Source of the DNA: Lachnospiraceae bacterium
GTDB lineage: Bacteria > Bacillota > Clostridia > Lachnospirales > Lachnospiraceae
DNA: 64,000 nt
NCBI GenBank assembly: GCA_910574805.1
Contig: CAJTCV010000016.1
Location: 32,688 to 96,687, forward strand
Direction: 5' to 3'
In this document: positions 40,629-49,375 of the stretch, in pieces
Layout: each line of letters begins with the position of its first letter
How positions within the stretch are numbered: the stretch's first letter is position 1
Translations under genes and position numbers: made by a program
Notes under the pieces: model-generated
What the model was told of the DNA's origin: nothing
What the model saw: only the letters and a program-made list of their open reading frames with translations
Databases searched by the model: none

Positions 40629-42029
40629 ATGAGCAGAGTAAAAGACATGACTCACGGAAACCCTGCAAAACTGATTTTTTTCTTTGCGCTGCCCCTGATT
40701 ATCGGAAATCTGGGACAGCAGATCTATATGATTACCGACACAGTCATCGTGGGACAGGGAGTCGGGCTTGACGCCCTGGCGTCCCTTGGAGCCACCGACT
40801 GGATCTACTGGCTTGTACTTTGGTCCGTACAGGTACTGACTCAGGGCTTTGCCGTCCTGATTACCCAGAATATCGGCGAGGGAAATGAAAAGGCCATCAA
40901 AAAATCCATCGCCATGTCCACGCTTCTGTGTCTGACGATGGGAACCCTGGTCTCCGCGACCTTTCCGTTTCTGGCGTCTCCGCTCCTGCGGCTTTTGAAG
41001 ACGCCGGAGGATATTTTTGCAGGCGCCCTCTCCTATGTGGTGGTCATGTATGCCGGAACGCTGATCGTGATGGCCTACAATATGGCTTCCGCCGTGCTGC
41101 GCTCCTTTGGAGACGGGAAGACACCCCTGATCGCCATGATCATCGCCGCCGCGGTAAACATCGGGCTGGATCTCCTGCTTGTCATGGGATTTCACTGGGG
41201 GATCACAGGCGCCGCCGTCGCCACCATCCTTTCCCAGCTCCTGGCATTTCTCTACTGCCTGCGGATGATTGGAAAAATACCTGCGGCAAAGCTGCAGAAG
41301 GAAGACTGGGCTTTGGATTTCCCGGTCATCCTGAAACTGTTAAAACTCGGGATCCCTCTGGCCCTCTCCCATGTGGCCATTGTGTTCGGCGGCATTATCC
41401 TGCAGTTTGTCATCAACGGCTTCGGCTCCCTGTTTATCGCCGGCTTTACCGCCACCAACAAGCTGTACGGACTGCTGGAGAGCTCCGCCATCTCCTTTGG
41501 CTTTGCCACCGCCACCTACACGGGCCAGAACTTCGGCGCCCGCAATCTGCCGCGGATCCGAAGCGGCATCCGAAGCGCCATGAAGCTTGCCGCCCTGTTT
41601 GCCGTAACCATCTCCGTGGGAATGGTGCTGTTCGGCAGGTATCTGCTGATGATGTTTATCTCATCCTCCGACGCCGACGCCCCTGCGGTGCTGGAGCTGG
41701 CCTATCAGTACCTGACCATTATGAGCGTGACGCTGATCATCCTCTATGCCCTGCACGTCTACCGCTCCGCCATCCAGGGCATGGGAAATACCATCATCCC
41801 CATGATTGCGGGCCTTCTGGAATGCGTGGGGCGCGTGTCCGTGGCCCTCTTCCTTCCCCGGATCGTGGGGGAATACGGCCTGTTTTTCGCCGAGACCACC
41901 GCCTGGCTGTTCAGCGCCGTCTGTGTCATGACCGCTTTTTATGTGACTGTGCACCGGCTTTCCGCTTCGGAGAGAGAAGGTGAAAAAAGCTCTGATTCGA
42001 AGACCGGACATCCGTGTACTTTGACATAA
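40629..42029 (+). CDS. MATE-family efflux transporter
   Basis: 466 residues, twelve membrane helices, start MSRVKDMTHGNPAKLIFFFALPLIIGNLGQQIYMITDTVIVG typical of MATE exporters, second half beginning after about 235 (LKLLKLGIPLALSHVAIVFGG). Na+- or H+-coupled multidrug or metabolite export; the substrate is not readable. Good ribosome-binding site GAGGAGGT. Probably regulated by the divergent AraC. Converges on the GNAT gene 14 bp away without an obvious terminator. Confidence 0.93.
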   Translation: MSRVKDMTHGNPAKLIFFFALPLIIGNLGQQIYMITDTVIVGQGVGLDALASLGATDWIYWLVLWSVQVLTQGFAVLITQNIGEGNEKAIKKSIAMSTLLCLTMGTLVSATFPFLASPLLRLLKTPEDIFAGALSYVVVMYAGTLIVMAYNMASAVLRSFGDGKTPLIAMIIAAAVNIGLDLLLVMGFHWGITGAAVATILSQLLAFLYCLRMIGKIPAAKLQKEDWALDFPVILKLLKLGIPLALSHVAIVFGGIILQFVINGFGSLFIAGFTATNKLYGLLESSAISFGFATATYTGQNFGARNLPRIRSGIRSAMKLAALFAVTISVGMVLFGRYLLMMFISSSDADAPAVLELAYQYLTIMSVTLIILYALHVYRSAIQGMGNTIIPMIAGLLECVGRVSVALFLPRIVGEYGLFFAETTAWLFSAVCVMTAFYVTVHRLSASEREGEKSSDSKTGHPCTLT

Positions 42030-42043
42030 GAAAAAGCGGGCGC

Positions 42044-42607
42044 TCACTCTGTCTCTTTGCTTACGGACGGTCCGGCATCCCTTTTCACATAGGAACATAC
42101 CTTTCTGCAATGTCCGTTTCTGTCTGCTCTGCTCTCATGTATCCCTTCCTGCAGGAAACCGCAGGCTTCAAACAGCCTGCGGGATGCCGTATTGTCCTCC
42201 AGAATGCTGGAGCAGATGCAGTCCAGCCCAAGCTCCCGAAAGGCATAAGAGACCAGGGCATCCACCGCGTCCCGTCCGTAGCCTCTTCCCCGGGCAGATC
42301 TCAGAAGCTTGATCTGCATCTGGGCTGTTCTGTTTTCTTGATCCAGATCAGACAGCATGATGATCCCAAGCCCCGCTTCCGGATCTTTCTGGTCCGCGAT
42401 AACCCTGCAAAAACCGCCGGCGGGAACCGGCAGAAAACCGGGACGGTACCTCGGATACCTGCCCGTAGCCGGACTTCGATAACCTTTTGTCACCTTTACG
42501 ATCTCCGGATCCCAGGTCAGGCCAAGCAGCATCCCCTGGTCCTGCATCCCGGCCGCCCGAAGGATCACTTTGCTGCCTGTAATATTTCTGTCATCTGCCA
42601 TTTCCAT
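42044..42607 (-). CDS. GNAT N-acetyltransferase, RimJ/RimL-like
   Basis: 187 residues. Acetyl-CoA loop RSARGRGYGRDAVDAL and the late motif ILEDNTASRRLFEACGF are intact. RimJ/RimL-type enzymes acetylate protein N-termini or small amines; substrate unknown. The C-terminal tail is charged. Convergent with the MATE gene. Confidence 0.85.
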   Translation of the reverse strand: MEMADDRNITGSKVILRAAGMQDQGMLLGLTWDPEIVKVTKGYRSPATGRYPRYRPGFLPVPAGGFCRVIADQKDPEAGLGIIMLSDLDQENRTAQMQIKLLRSARGRGYGRDAVDALVSYAFRELGLDCICSSILEDNTASRRLFEACGFLQEGIHESRADRNGHCRKVCSYVKRDAGPSVSKETE

Positions 42608-42720
42608 TGCTCCCCATCCGTATACGAAGACCTCCAGTTGTCATATATTTCCAGATAAAACATAGCAGAAAACAGCCGCTTTTGCAATCATCCTTTACAC
42701 AATCACAGCAGAAAAATCAC

Positions 42721-42749
42721 TTCCGTTTTCCAATGTAATATGATATAAT
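42721..42749 (+). promoter_or_regulatory. promoter of VanW-domain gene
   Basis: TTCCGT and a perfect TATAAT separated by 17 bp, about 65 nt upstream of the start codon. Confidence 0.55.
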
Positions 42750-42815
42750 CCAGTTTACAAAGGGATGCCATAATACATATGGCTCTCAATTTCTATATTA
42801 ATGGGGAGAAGGAAC

Positions 42816-43667
42816 ATGAAACAAAAAGTAAGCATTTTTCTTTCTGTGGTCTTATGCTTCTGTATGCTGTGGGGAAGCGGGACCTTTGTCAAAGCGGCGC
42901 AGACACCGCTGACCAGTCTGACATTTGATGCAGACTATTATTACAATACTTATCCAGACCTGCAGGCGGCTTTGGGCCATGACTATAACAGCCTGTACCG
43001 TCATTATCTCGATTGCGGTCTGGCAGAAGGACGATCCGGCAGTGCAGAATTCAACTGTCTGGTATACCGGAATAACTATCCGGACCTGCAGGCATCCTTC
43101 GGGAACGATTACCGCGCCTACTGTGTCCATTACGAGACTTACGGGAAGGCTGAGGGCCGCAGTGCAGCAGGCGACGGCATGGCACTTGCCGGCTCCGCTG
43201 CTGCTCCCGCACCTGCACCCGTCAATACGCTGATCGGCAGCTACGCAACCGCCTACAATCCCAATATATCACGTGCCGTAAATGTATCACTGGCGGCATC
43301 CAGGATCAATGGTATGGTGATTCAGCCCGGAGAAAGTTTTTCTTTCAATCAGGCGATCCTGCCCAGGACTTCTGCCAACGGCTACGTGGAAGCTTCCATG
43401 ATTGTAAATAAAAAATTTGTTCCCGGAATCGGCGGAGGGATCTGTCAGGTCTCCTCTACTTTGTATGCAGCCATGCTCAGCGCCGGCCTTCCCGCGACAG
43501 AACGGCACCCCCACTCTCTGAGGGTCACTTATATCCCGGAAGGAATGGATGCGACGATTTCCGGCAATACGCTGGATCTTCGATTCACCAATATCTTTGC
43601 AGAACCCATTCAGATCCAGGCATCCGCAGATCAGGGTACTTTGACGGTATCCCTTTACAAACTGTAG
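42816..43667 (+). CDS. secreted VanW-domain protein with two N-terminal repeats
   Basis: 283 residues from the ATG after GGAGAAGGAAC. Signal peptide 1-27. Two repeats of about 40 residues (FDADYYYNTYPDLQAALG and FNCLVYRNNYPDLQASFG, each ending AEGRS) with the YPDLQ signature seen in extracellular Clostridial proteins. After an Ala/Pro linker follows a VanW domain, about 137-283 (AASRINGMVIQPGESFSFN, GIGGGICQVSSTLYAAML, RHPHS). VanW proteins are linked to the cell envelope and some to vancomycin clusters, but the activity is undefined and nothing here suggests resistance. Likely binds the wall. Confidence 0.88.
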   Translation: MKQKVSIFLSVVLCFCMLWGSGTFVKAAQTPLTSLTFDADYYYNTYPDLQAALGHDYNSLYRHYLDCGLAEGRSGSAEFNCLVYRNNYPDLQASFGNDYRAYCVHYETYGKAEGRSAAGDGMALAGSAAAPAPAPVNTLIGSYATAYNPNISRAVNVSLAASRINGMVIQPGESFSFNQAILPRTSANGYVEASMIVNKKFVPGIGGGICQVSSTLYAAMLSAGLPATERHPHSLRVTYIPEGMDATISGNTLDLRFTNIFAEPIQIQASADQGTLTVSLYKL

Positions 43668-43712
43668 ACAGCAGATATACCAACCGGCGGATAAAGACAT
43701 ATCAGTATGTAA

Positions 43713-43763
43713 AAGGCTTTCCGGAGCATCTTCTGCACTCCGAAAAGCCTTCTTCTCTTTTTT
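43713..43763. terminator. bidirectional terminator after VanW gene
   Basis: Stem of AAGGCTTT..CGGAG and CTCCG..AAAGCCTT with a 12-nt loop, followed by CTTCTCTTTTTT on the plus strand and TTTTAC on the minus. Serves the VanW gene and the convergent PTS remnant. Confidence 0.8.
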
Positions 43764-44013
43764 ACAGTGTCTCTTCCTTTTCCCGGATCATCCGGATCAT
43801 CTCCTCCGGCGCGTCCGCCTTCATCAGCTTCCCGAGCATTTCTTTGTCCTGGATCATCTCCACGATCCGCTGAAGCTTGTCGATATGGGCGTTGGGGTCC
43901 ACCACCGCCAGCATGAATACCAGGCTTACCTCCACCGTCTCGTCATCGGTCCCCATCTGCGTGAAGGTGACCGGTTGTTTCAGCGCGGCGATGGCAATAC
44001 CTGCTTTCTTCAC
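43762..44013 (-). pseudogene. PTS EIIA (fructose/galactitol type), C-terminal fragment
   Basis: 83 codons: AIAALKQPVTFTQMGTDDETVEVSLVFMLAVVDPNAHIDKLQ, then a helical end. This is the second half of a family 2 EIIA; the first half with the phosphorylated His is missing. It joins directly onto the IIC stump at ATGATGTG, so one deletion removed most of IIC and the start of IIA. Non-functional as a phosphate carrier. Confidence 0.8.
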
Positions 44014-44150
44014 ATCATCAGACCGGAACGGACCGCTTTTCCAACTTTGATTCCGATTGCGATGCTGATGATCGCAATGACAATGGGAAACATAATTGAT
44101 GCACCCATGTCGATTACATAATTGATTACAAATGCTGCTGCATTGAACAT
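44010..44150 (-). pseudogene. PTS EIIC (galactitol type), N-terminal stump
   Basis: About 45 codons from MFNAAAFVINYVIDMGASIMF to IGIKVGKAVRSGL match the first membrane helix of GatC-like permeases (MLPI-type helix, then GxKxGKAxRSGL). The frame ends two codons later at the deletion junction with the IIA fragment. The rest of the roughly 450-residue permease is gone. Confidence 0.78.
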
Positions 44151-44259
44151 GTTGATTCTCCTGTCCTGATCAGGCATCTGCCTCATCCGCTGTCCGCGCC
44201 TTGTTCCGGCCCGGTTCCGCATGGCCTGGACAGATGCCGTTTTCAGTTCCCTGTACCTG

Positions 44260-44553
44260 TCACTGCGCTCCCTTCAGCACCTTCAAAATCGCCGCCTTCG
44301 TCTCTTCCAGCTTCACGCCGGAGATAAACGGCATGCCGGAGATCAGCGGTACTCCGTAATCGCGTTTCACTCTGGACGTCGACACGATCAGCACCGTGTT
44401 GGAATCCAGATTGGATGCGATCTCCGAGATCCGGATCTGGCAGATCTCGATGTCAATCCCGTTTTCCTTTGCCAGCTCCACCACTTTGTTCGCTGTGATT
44501 GTAGAAGTTGCCACTGCGCCGCCGCATGCGACGATTACTTTTTTCTTAGCCAT
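44260..44553 (-). CDS. PTS galactitol-type EIIB
   Basis: 97 residues, normal length, phospho-acceptor Cys in VIVACGGAVATSTI and VLIVSTSRVKRDYGVP. Intact and first in the former IIB-IIC-IIA operon, but without IIC and IIA to work with. Probably a relic still under little selection, or serving an unlinked system. Confidence 0.88.
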   Translation of the reverse strand: MAKKKVIVACGGAVATSTITANKVVELAKENGIDIEICQIRISEIASNLDSNTVLIVSTSRVKRDYGVPLISGMPFISGVKLEETKAAILKVLKGAQ

Positions 44554-44952
44554 ACTATGTAGTCTCCTTTTTTGATTTGGATTTTTCTCTGTGCCAAAGA
44601 ACTGTCTGTTGTCTCTGCCTTCGGCATTTCTTTATGAAGTTGTAAAAAGTTGTTGTGTTCAGGTTCCGGAAAGATTGTTTTATCGATAAAACAGTTCTTT
44701 CTTTGTTATGGCTATACTTTATCACAGGTCCTGCCGGAAAAACAGTCAAGTGTATTTCAAAAAACTGGAAAAGAAACCGATTGGTTGGATGGGTTTCACG
44801 AAATTGTGAAACAGGTGGTCGAATGGTGATGCAGGCGGAGGTGCGACCGGAAAACCGAAAAAGGCTTTTCAAAAGAGTCTCTGCTCTCTGAAAAGCCTTT
44901 TTTTCCTCCAGAATGACGCGGATCATCTCCTCCTCATCCGGGTTTTCAGATG
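44554..44952. other. gap upstream of PTS IIB
   Basis: No gene supported. The minus strand right after the Rpn gene reads PDEEEMIRVILEEKK, like the C-terminal end of the EIIA fragment nearby (APEEMIRMIREKEE), and runs into a terminator of the same AAGGCTTTTC type. This may be the tail of a second IIA gene. The rest shows short A+T-rich frames only. Confidence 0.35.
44858..44904. terminator. strong bidirectional terminator
   Basis: Near-perfect stem of about 17 bp (AAAAAGGCTTTTCA..AGAG against CTCT..TGAAAAGCCTTTTTT) with a 7-nt loop. On the minus strand it serves the Rpn-family gene ending 50 nt away. Confidence 0.85.
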
Positions 44953-45780
44953 TTATTTGATTCCGTACTCCTGGTACAATCTCTTTCTGGCAGCTGTGTC
45001 CTCCACCGCAAGACTGATGCCCTCAAGGCGTTCGTCCTCAGTCAGACGCCTGATCAGTTCTGACAGCCTTTGTTCGCCTTCTGTCAGCCCTTCGGCTTTT
45101 CCTTCATCCCGGACATACGCTTCTCTTGCTCTGCGATCCCTTACTTCTTTCAGATGCGCCTCATTCCACAGGCGCACGGGATTACTCATACTCATCCGCT
45201 TCAGCTCCCTTATCGCTTTCAAAATCCCCGGGTTCCTGGTTCTGATCATCTCCAGATCCTCCTTTGTCTTCACATTAAAAAAACGTATCCAGTCATCCAC
45301 CTCACCCTCTCCGGTGAGCCTTTTCTTCAGTTCTATCACATGGATCTCCATGGCATCCGTAAATTCATATCCGTCTTCATCCCGCAGACGGTAGACGCTG
45401 TGGTATCTGCTCCGGTCCGTCAGATTAAAATTCAGTATGCTGATCCCCACGCATTTTTTCAGCTGCTCATAATCTTCTCCCGCGAAAAGTTCCTCCGTAT
45501 ACAGCTTCGACAGATAAAACAACTGACGTTTATCCCAGTGATGGATCAATTTCACCTGCAGTTCCACATTGATCTTCCGGCTGTCGTTCAGTTCCATCTT
45601 CACATCCAGAGTTCCCTGTTTCTGCCTGTGAAAGAACTTTCTGAGAAACGGATCCTTAAGCCGCACACTGCGGATCTCCTTCTGCGGGATTTTCAGAATA
45701 CCGCCGACAAAGTACCTGCGCACAATCCCGTTCCGAAATATTTCCTTTACAAATTCATCGTATTTTGGTAATATGAGCAT
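44953..45780 (-). CDS. Rpn-family PD-(D/E)XK nuclease / transposase-like protein
   Basis: 275 residues. Start LPKYDEFVKEIFRNGIVRRYFVGGIL and the nuclease core GTLDVKMELNDSRKINVELQV (Asp, then E-x-Q) are typical of recombination-promoting nuclease (Rpn/PDDEXK_2) proteins. The central KRQLFYLSKLYTEEL is also conserved. The C-terminal part is helical (DEGKAEGLTEGEQ repeat common in this family). Rpn proteins nick DNA and raise recombination; whether this one is active is unknown. Several decayed genes surround it. Confidence 0.82.
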   Translation of the reverse strand: MLILPKYDEFVKEIFRNGIVRRYFVGGILKIPQKEIRSVRLKDPFLRKFFHRQKQGTLDVKMELNDSRKINVELQVKLIHHWDKRQLFYLSKLYTEELFAGEDYEQLKKCVGISILNFNLTDRSRYHSVYRLRDEDGYEFTDAMEIHVIELKKRLTGEGEVDDWIRFFNVKTKEDLEMIRTRNPGILKAIRELKRMSMSNPVRLWNEAHLKEVRDRRAREAYVRDEGKAEGLTEGEQRLSELIRRLTEDERLEGISLAVEDTAARKRLYQEYGIK

Positions 45781-46108
45781 CCGTCCGTCTCCCTCCCGAC
45801 GGGCAATACGGAAAAACGGGGCTGACTTCTATCACTTTTCTATATTATACCCGTATCTCAACCGTTTTTTCTATTTTGATTATCTTGATTATGGAACATC
45901 TGCAGAATCTGCAACGACCATGAAAGAACATTAGAGACTGAATTCTCTGATCTATATTATTTACTATGCCAGATTGTCCGCGAAAATTCAAGCGGTTTTT
46001 CCGGTATTTCAAGACCGTCGTTGCAACTGCAAATGGTGACTCCGGGTTCGCGAATCCAGTCTCCATGATAAAAAAGTCCGTTTTCCGCAGCAGCTGCAAC
46101 CGTGAACA
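45781..46108. other. gap between Rpn gene and ogt
   Basis: No gene I can support. An 84-codon minus-strand frame (METGFANPESPFAVATTVLK near its start) exists but has no ribosome-binding site and no family I recognise. Confidence 0.3.
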
Positions 46109-46645
46109 CTATAACGCGGTCCCCTTCTTCGGCACAAAAAACGCCGACATGTCTGCTTTCTCCATTGTGAGCAGCCGCACTTTTTTCTCGATGCCGCCCG
46201 CATAGCCTGTCAGACTTCCGTTTGTTCCGACCACTCTGTGACAGGGAACGATCAGGGAGATGGCATTATGCGCCACTGCGCCGCCGACCGCCTGTGCGGA
46301 CATCCTCTCAAGCCCTTTCTGCTTTGCGATCCTGTCTGCAATCTGGCTGTAGGTCATGGTCTGTCCGTACGGAATCGTAAGCATGATCTCCCATACGGCT
46401 TTGCGGAACGGAGCGGTCTCCATTCTAAGCGGCGGCGTGAAATCCGGCACTTTGCCGCCAAAATAAATGGTGAGCCATTTCTTCGTTTCCTCAAAAACAG
46501 ACAGCGCTTTCTCCTCATATTCTTCCGGCAGTCCGGCGCCGAAATACTTCTGGCCGTCGAACCACAGTCCGGTAATCTCACTGCCGTTACTTGATATCGT
46601 AATGCCGCCAAGAGGCGAACGATAGTGATCCACATAAATCATCAT
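46109..46645 (-). CDS. ogt: methylated-DNA-[protein]-cysteine S-methyltransferase
   Basis: 178 residues. C-terminal DNA-binding/alkyl-acceptor domain with active Cys in LIVPCHRVVG, recognition helix TYSQIADRIAKQKG and the Asn hinge in AVAHNAIS. Removes O6-alkyl groups from guanine in DNA by suicidal transfer. The N-terminal domain (MIYVDHYRSPLGGITISSN) is of the Ogt type without Ada activator domains. Complete gene within a decayed neighbourhood. Confidence 0.94.
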   Translation of the reverse strand: MMIYVDHYRSPLGGITISSNGSEITGLWFDGQKYFGAGLPEEYEEKALSVFEETKKWLTIYFGGKVPDFTPPLRMETAPFRKAVWEIMLTIPYGQTMTYSQIADRIAKQKGLERMSAQAVGGAVAHNAISLIVPCHRVVGTNGSLTGYAGGIEKKVRLLTMEKADMSAFFVPKKGTAL

Positions 46646-46676
46646 ATGATACCTCTTCCACTTGTTATTAATTCGA

Positions 46677-47326
46677 TTACTGCCCCATCCGCACCGTGCA
46701 GCTTCTCCTCCGGCAGGCGATACCGTATTTCAGGATCGTCGTGATATCGTCGTCCAGGAACTCCTCCTCATAGTCTTTCTCTTCGATCTGATCCAGCTCC
46801 GCCACGGTCTGATCATCCGCTTTCTGAAGCAGCGTCCGGATGATGGCGTTGCCGCTGGAATTGATCCAGCAGGCTCTGGGAAGAGTATCCGGTTCAAAAC
46901 GAAGCTGACTGACATAGTTCACATCCCAGGGACAGTATACATCCGTATTTCCGAAACGACAGCCGTCGTACCATTCTTTGATCTGTTCATAGTGATTCTC
47001 CAACCCGTAATATTCCAGCATGGCCCGTATCTCGGCATCGAAAAAGCCGAAGGCTGCCCCGGATGATTCCTTCGGACGCGGAAATGTCCAGATCCCGCAT
47101 CGGGAGAGTCTCGATCAAAGCCCGGTAGTCTTTTTCTTCCTCCTCTGAAAGCTCCCCTTTTCCAGCAGAAAACGAAACCGGCGCGCCTCATCCCGGATCA
47201 CCGGAAATTTCCCCAGTTGTGCAGCAGTTCTGTGATCATTCCAGTTTTATCCACATAGCAGGAGCCTTCCGTACGGATCTCCTCAAAATTTTCGATACCG
47301 ATGGGAAGTTTTACTGTATTGTTCAA
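46677..47326 (-). pseudogene. AAA-ATPase-like gene, N-terminal and middle pieces
   Basis: Starts at TTGAACAATAC with NNTVKLPIGIENFEEIRTEGSCYVDKTGM, the exact opening of AAA-ATPase-like (DUF1703) proteins, then stops after about 40 codons where Walker A should follow. Farther on, GLENHYEQIKEWYDGCRFGN and DVYCPWDVNYVSQLR match the later part of the ATPase region. Walker A and B are lost. The frame ends IACRRRSCTVRMGQ with no nuclease domain. Confidence 0.8.
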
Positions 47327-47442
47327 ATTCTGCACCCCCTTATTTGGGATCATTATATAATTGACACCATGATTCTGTCAAACTGCACGACGTCTATTTA
47401 GCAGATATTCCGCTCCCGTTCGCAGAAAAGCAGGTTCTCAGG

Positions 47443-47665
47443 ATTTCCTGTCCTTTATCGAGAACCGGGTGACCGAGGAACTGCTGCGATCATATCCGGA
47501 ACTGAAAGCGGGAAGTACTTTTGACGAGACGCTTCTTATCTTGCCTATGATGAGACGGAACAGACCGCACGAATCCCCAACGAAGAGATCCGGCTGGAGT
47601 TCGCCAGAGCCATCCGGAGTGTAAAGCGTGAGGAAACCATCCGCCGTAAAGATCCCAACCGCCTG
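47443..47665 (+). pseudogene. AAA-ATPase-like gene, C-terminal piece in reverse orientation
   Basis: Plus-strand FIENRVTEELLRSYPELKAG, a frameshift, then LAYDETEQTARIPNEEIRLE and FARAIRSVKREETIRR. This is the region between ATPase and nuclease parts of the same protein family as the minus-strand piece beside it. Opposite orientation suggests an inversion or two separate decayed copies. Confidence 0.7.
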
Positions 47666-47800
47666 CCGCGGGAACAGGCTGACCAGCGCAAACAGCACTG
47701 CTGCAAATGCGGCTGCCCTATACATGACGGAAGCGATAATCTTTTTTGATCGGCTGTACTTGTCCCTTGCCCCAATACTGACTTCCAAAGATGGTTGGAT
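47624..47800 (-). pseudogene. MATE-transporter fragment
   Basis: Minus-strand residues VSIGARDKYSRSKKIIASV, then LFALVSLFPRQAVGIFTADG match the loop after helix 7 and helix 8 of MATE exporters (GxxxGAxxxxRAKK ... LFPxxxVxLFTxD). No flanking helices are open. It abuts the reversed AAA fragment. Confidence 0.6.
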
Positions 47801-48234
47801 TTTTTCAAAAAGTCAAAATTCAGGCGCACATATCCAGGGTTTTCTTTACTTTTGGGAACATCCGGTCTGTACGTCCCCTGACTGTCATGCTCAACAGCTC
47901 CTGGCCCCATCTGTTAAAAATATGAGTCTGTTCCGAAGCGGACCGTTAAAGAGCAGGAAAGCCGGTACTGATTTCATTGTCTCCTTTATGCCCAGTGCAG
48001 TAAGTACATAACTTTCCTGTCCATACTGGATATGGGCGACAGTGTTCTGTATATACACGGTTTCCTGATCGAATCCATGTATTTTTCAGGTTTTTTCGAA
48101 GCAGCAGCCAGTTTTCCGGATGCTCTGTTTCCGGCTCGTTCCATCATATCGGAAAGTGTACACAGTTTTACGGAGTCCTGACTGTTTCGATAAAAGAAAC
48201 CGTTCAGCATTTCAGCGGTTTGTAGAACTTTTAT
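47801..48234. other. gap with no identified gene
   Basis: Short frames on both strands without ribosome-binding sites or recognised motifs. Probably further decayed sequence of the same region. Confidence 0.4.
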
Positions 48235-49080
48235 TCAATTACAAGTGTTGAAAACCCGCCTCTTCCTCCACTCCTGAGGCGGCAGATTCATAAGCTTTTT
48301 GAACGCGCGTGTAAAATGAAACTGGTTATTATATCCCACCAGATGAGCAATCTGCACGATGGGCATGCCGGTGGAACGCAGAAGCTCACAGGCTTTGTTG
48401 ATCCGATACTGGATCAGAAAGTCCTGGGGGCTTTTCTGCGTAGCTTTTTTAAAGATCTTGCTGAAATAGCTGCGGTTCAGTCCCAGATTTGCCGCCATAT
48501 CCTCTACAGAAATCTCATTCATATAGTGATTTTCAATAAAATCCACTGTGGACTGAATGTAAAAATCCTGTATATTGTTCTTCGGCAGCTTTCTGGCATT
48601 GCGGGAACTGCGGATCAGCGCTCCGAAAAACAGGTAAGTGTACCCCATGACCTCCGCCGGCAGAAGGTCCGGATGATCCACCAGATATCTAAGATGCCCG
48701 AACATCTCCTGGCGGCCTTCTTCCGAGGAAGCATGGTAGATCAGCGACGACCGGGTAAGCCCCGCCTCGCTCAGATACTCTTTCGTTTTCATGCCGTCAA
48801 ATTCAATCCACATATACTCCTACGGTGTGTCCTGGTCCGCATAATAGTGGACCAGCTGATCCGGTTCGATCAAAAATGCCTGTCCTCCATGGAGATGGTA
48901 TTCCGAAGACTGATCTCCTCGATGAGTCCGGTAGGTACCGCTGCCCGAAAGGATGCAGTGAATCAGATAGTGATTACGCATACCCGGCCCGAAAGTATGG
49001 TTGGCACAGCACTGCTCATATCCATACTGACAGATCGTGATATCAAAATATTCCTGACTTAAAAACAGATAATTTTTCAT
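48235..49080 (-). pseudogene. AraC-family regulator split by an in-frame TAG
   Basis: Continuous 281-codon reading frame with one TAG at 48820-48822 between ADQDTP and EYMWIEF, where relatives have Trp (TGG). N-terminal cupin part HTFGPGMRNHYLIHCILSGSG; C-terminal double helix-turn-helix ISVEDMAANLGLNRSYFSKIF and IVQIAHLVGYNNQFHFTRAFK. Of the RafR/MsmR type, divergent from the alpha-galactoside ABC genes. The C-terminal DNA-binding half could in theory restart at MWIEF. Otherwise the regulator is lost. Confidence 0.85.
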
Positions 49081-49119
49081 GCACCGGTCCCTCTTTCCCT
49101 TTTCTGTAATATATAGGAT

Positions 49120-49173
49120 ATACCATTTTGTGTGGCGCCGTCAATATAAACCAAAAAGGCGACAAAATGGTAT
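49120..49173. promoter_or_regulatory. inverted repeat operator of alpha-galactoside locus
   Basis: ATACCATTTTGT and its exact reverse complement ACAAAATGGTAT lie with centres 42 bp apart (four helical turns) between the divergent AraC gene and the binding-protein gene. Likely binding sites of the AraC-type regulator. An extra GGCG/CGCC extends the pairing, so it may also fold as a hairpin. Confidence 0.6.
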
Positions 49174-49375
49174 TTTATAGACGATACGGCTTCATGTATT
49201 GTTTTTCCCGATCATGTTAAAATAAAATCACAAACAGGAAGATGTCTTTATAAATGCGGATTTTCTCGGCTGCAGACGTAGAACAGAGCAGATAAAGGCA
49301 GCATTCCGGTATACAAAATGCATCTTTATAATAAGTGACAAAAATCTATTTTTATAAGGGAGAGAGGAGTAAAAA

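Noticed and set aside
42816-43667. Vancomycin-resistance gene cluster
   Set aside because: Only a VanW domain is present; no VanA/B ligase, VanH, VanX or VanRS genes are nearby, and VanW-domain proteins are common in Clostridia without resistance.
44555-44926. 123-codon frame upstream of PTS IIB
   Set aside because: No ribosome-binding site and no family; it runs through a strong terminator. Only its first residues resemble an EIIA tail, which is reported separately.
45845-46099. 84-codon minus-strand frame between the Rpn gene and ogt
   Set aside because: No start signal and no recognisable domain; not enough to call a gene.
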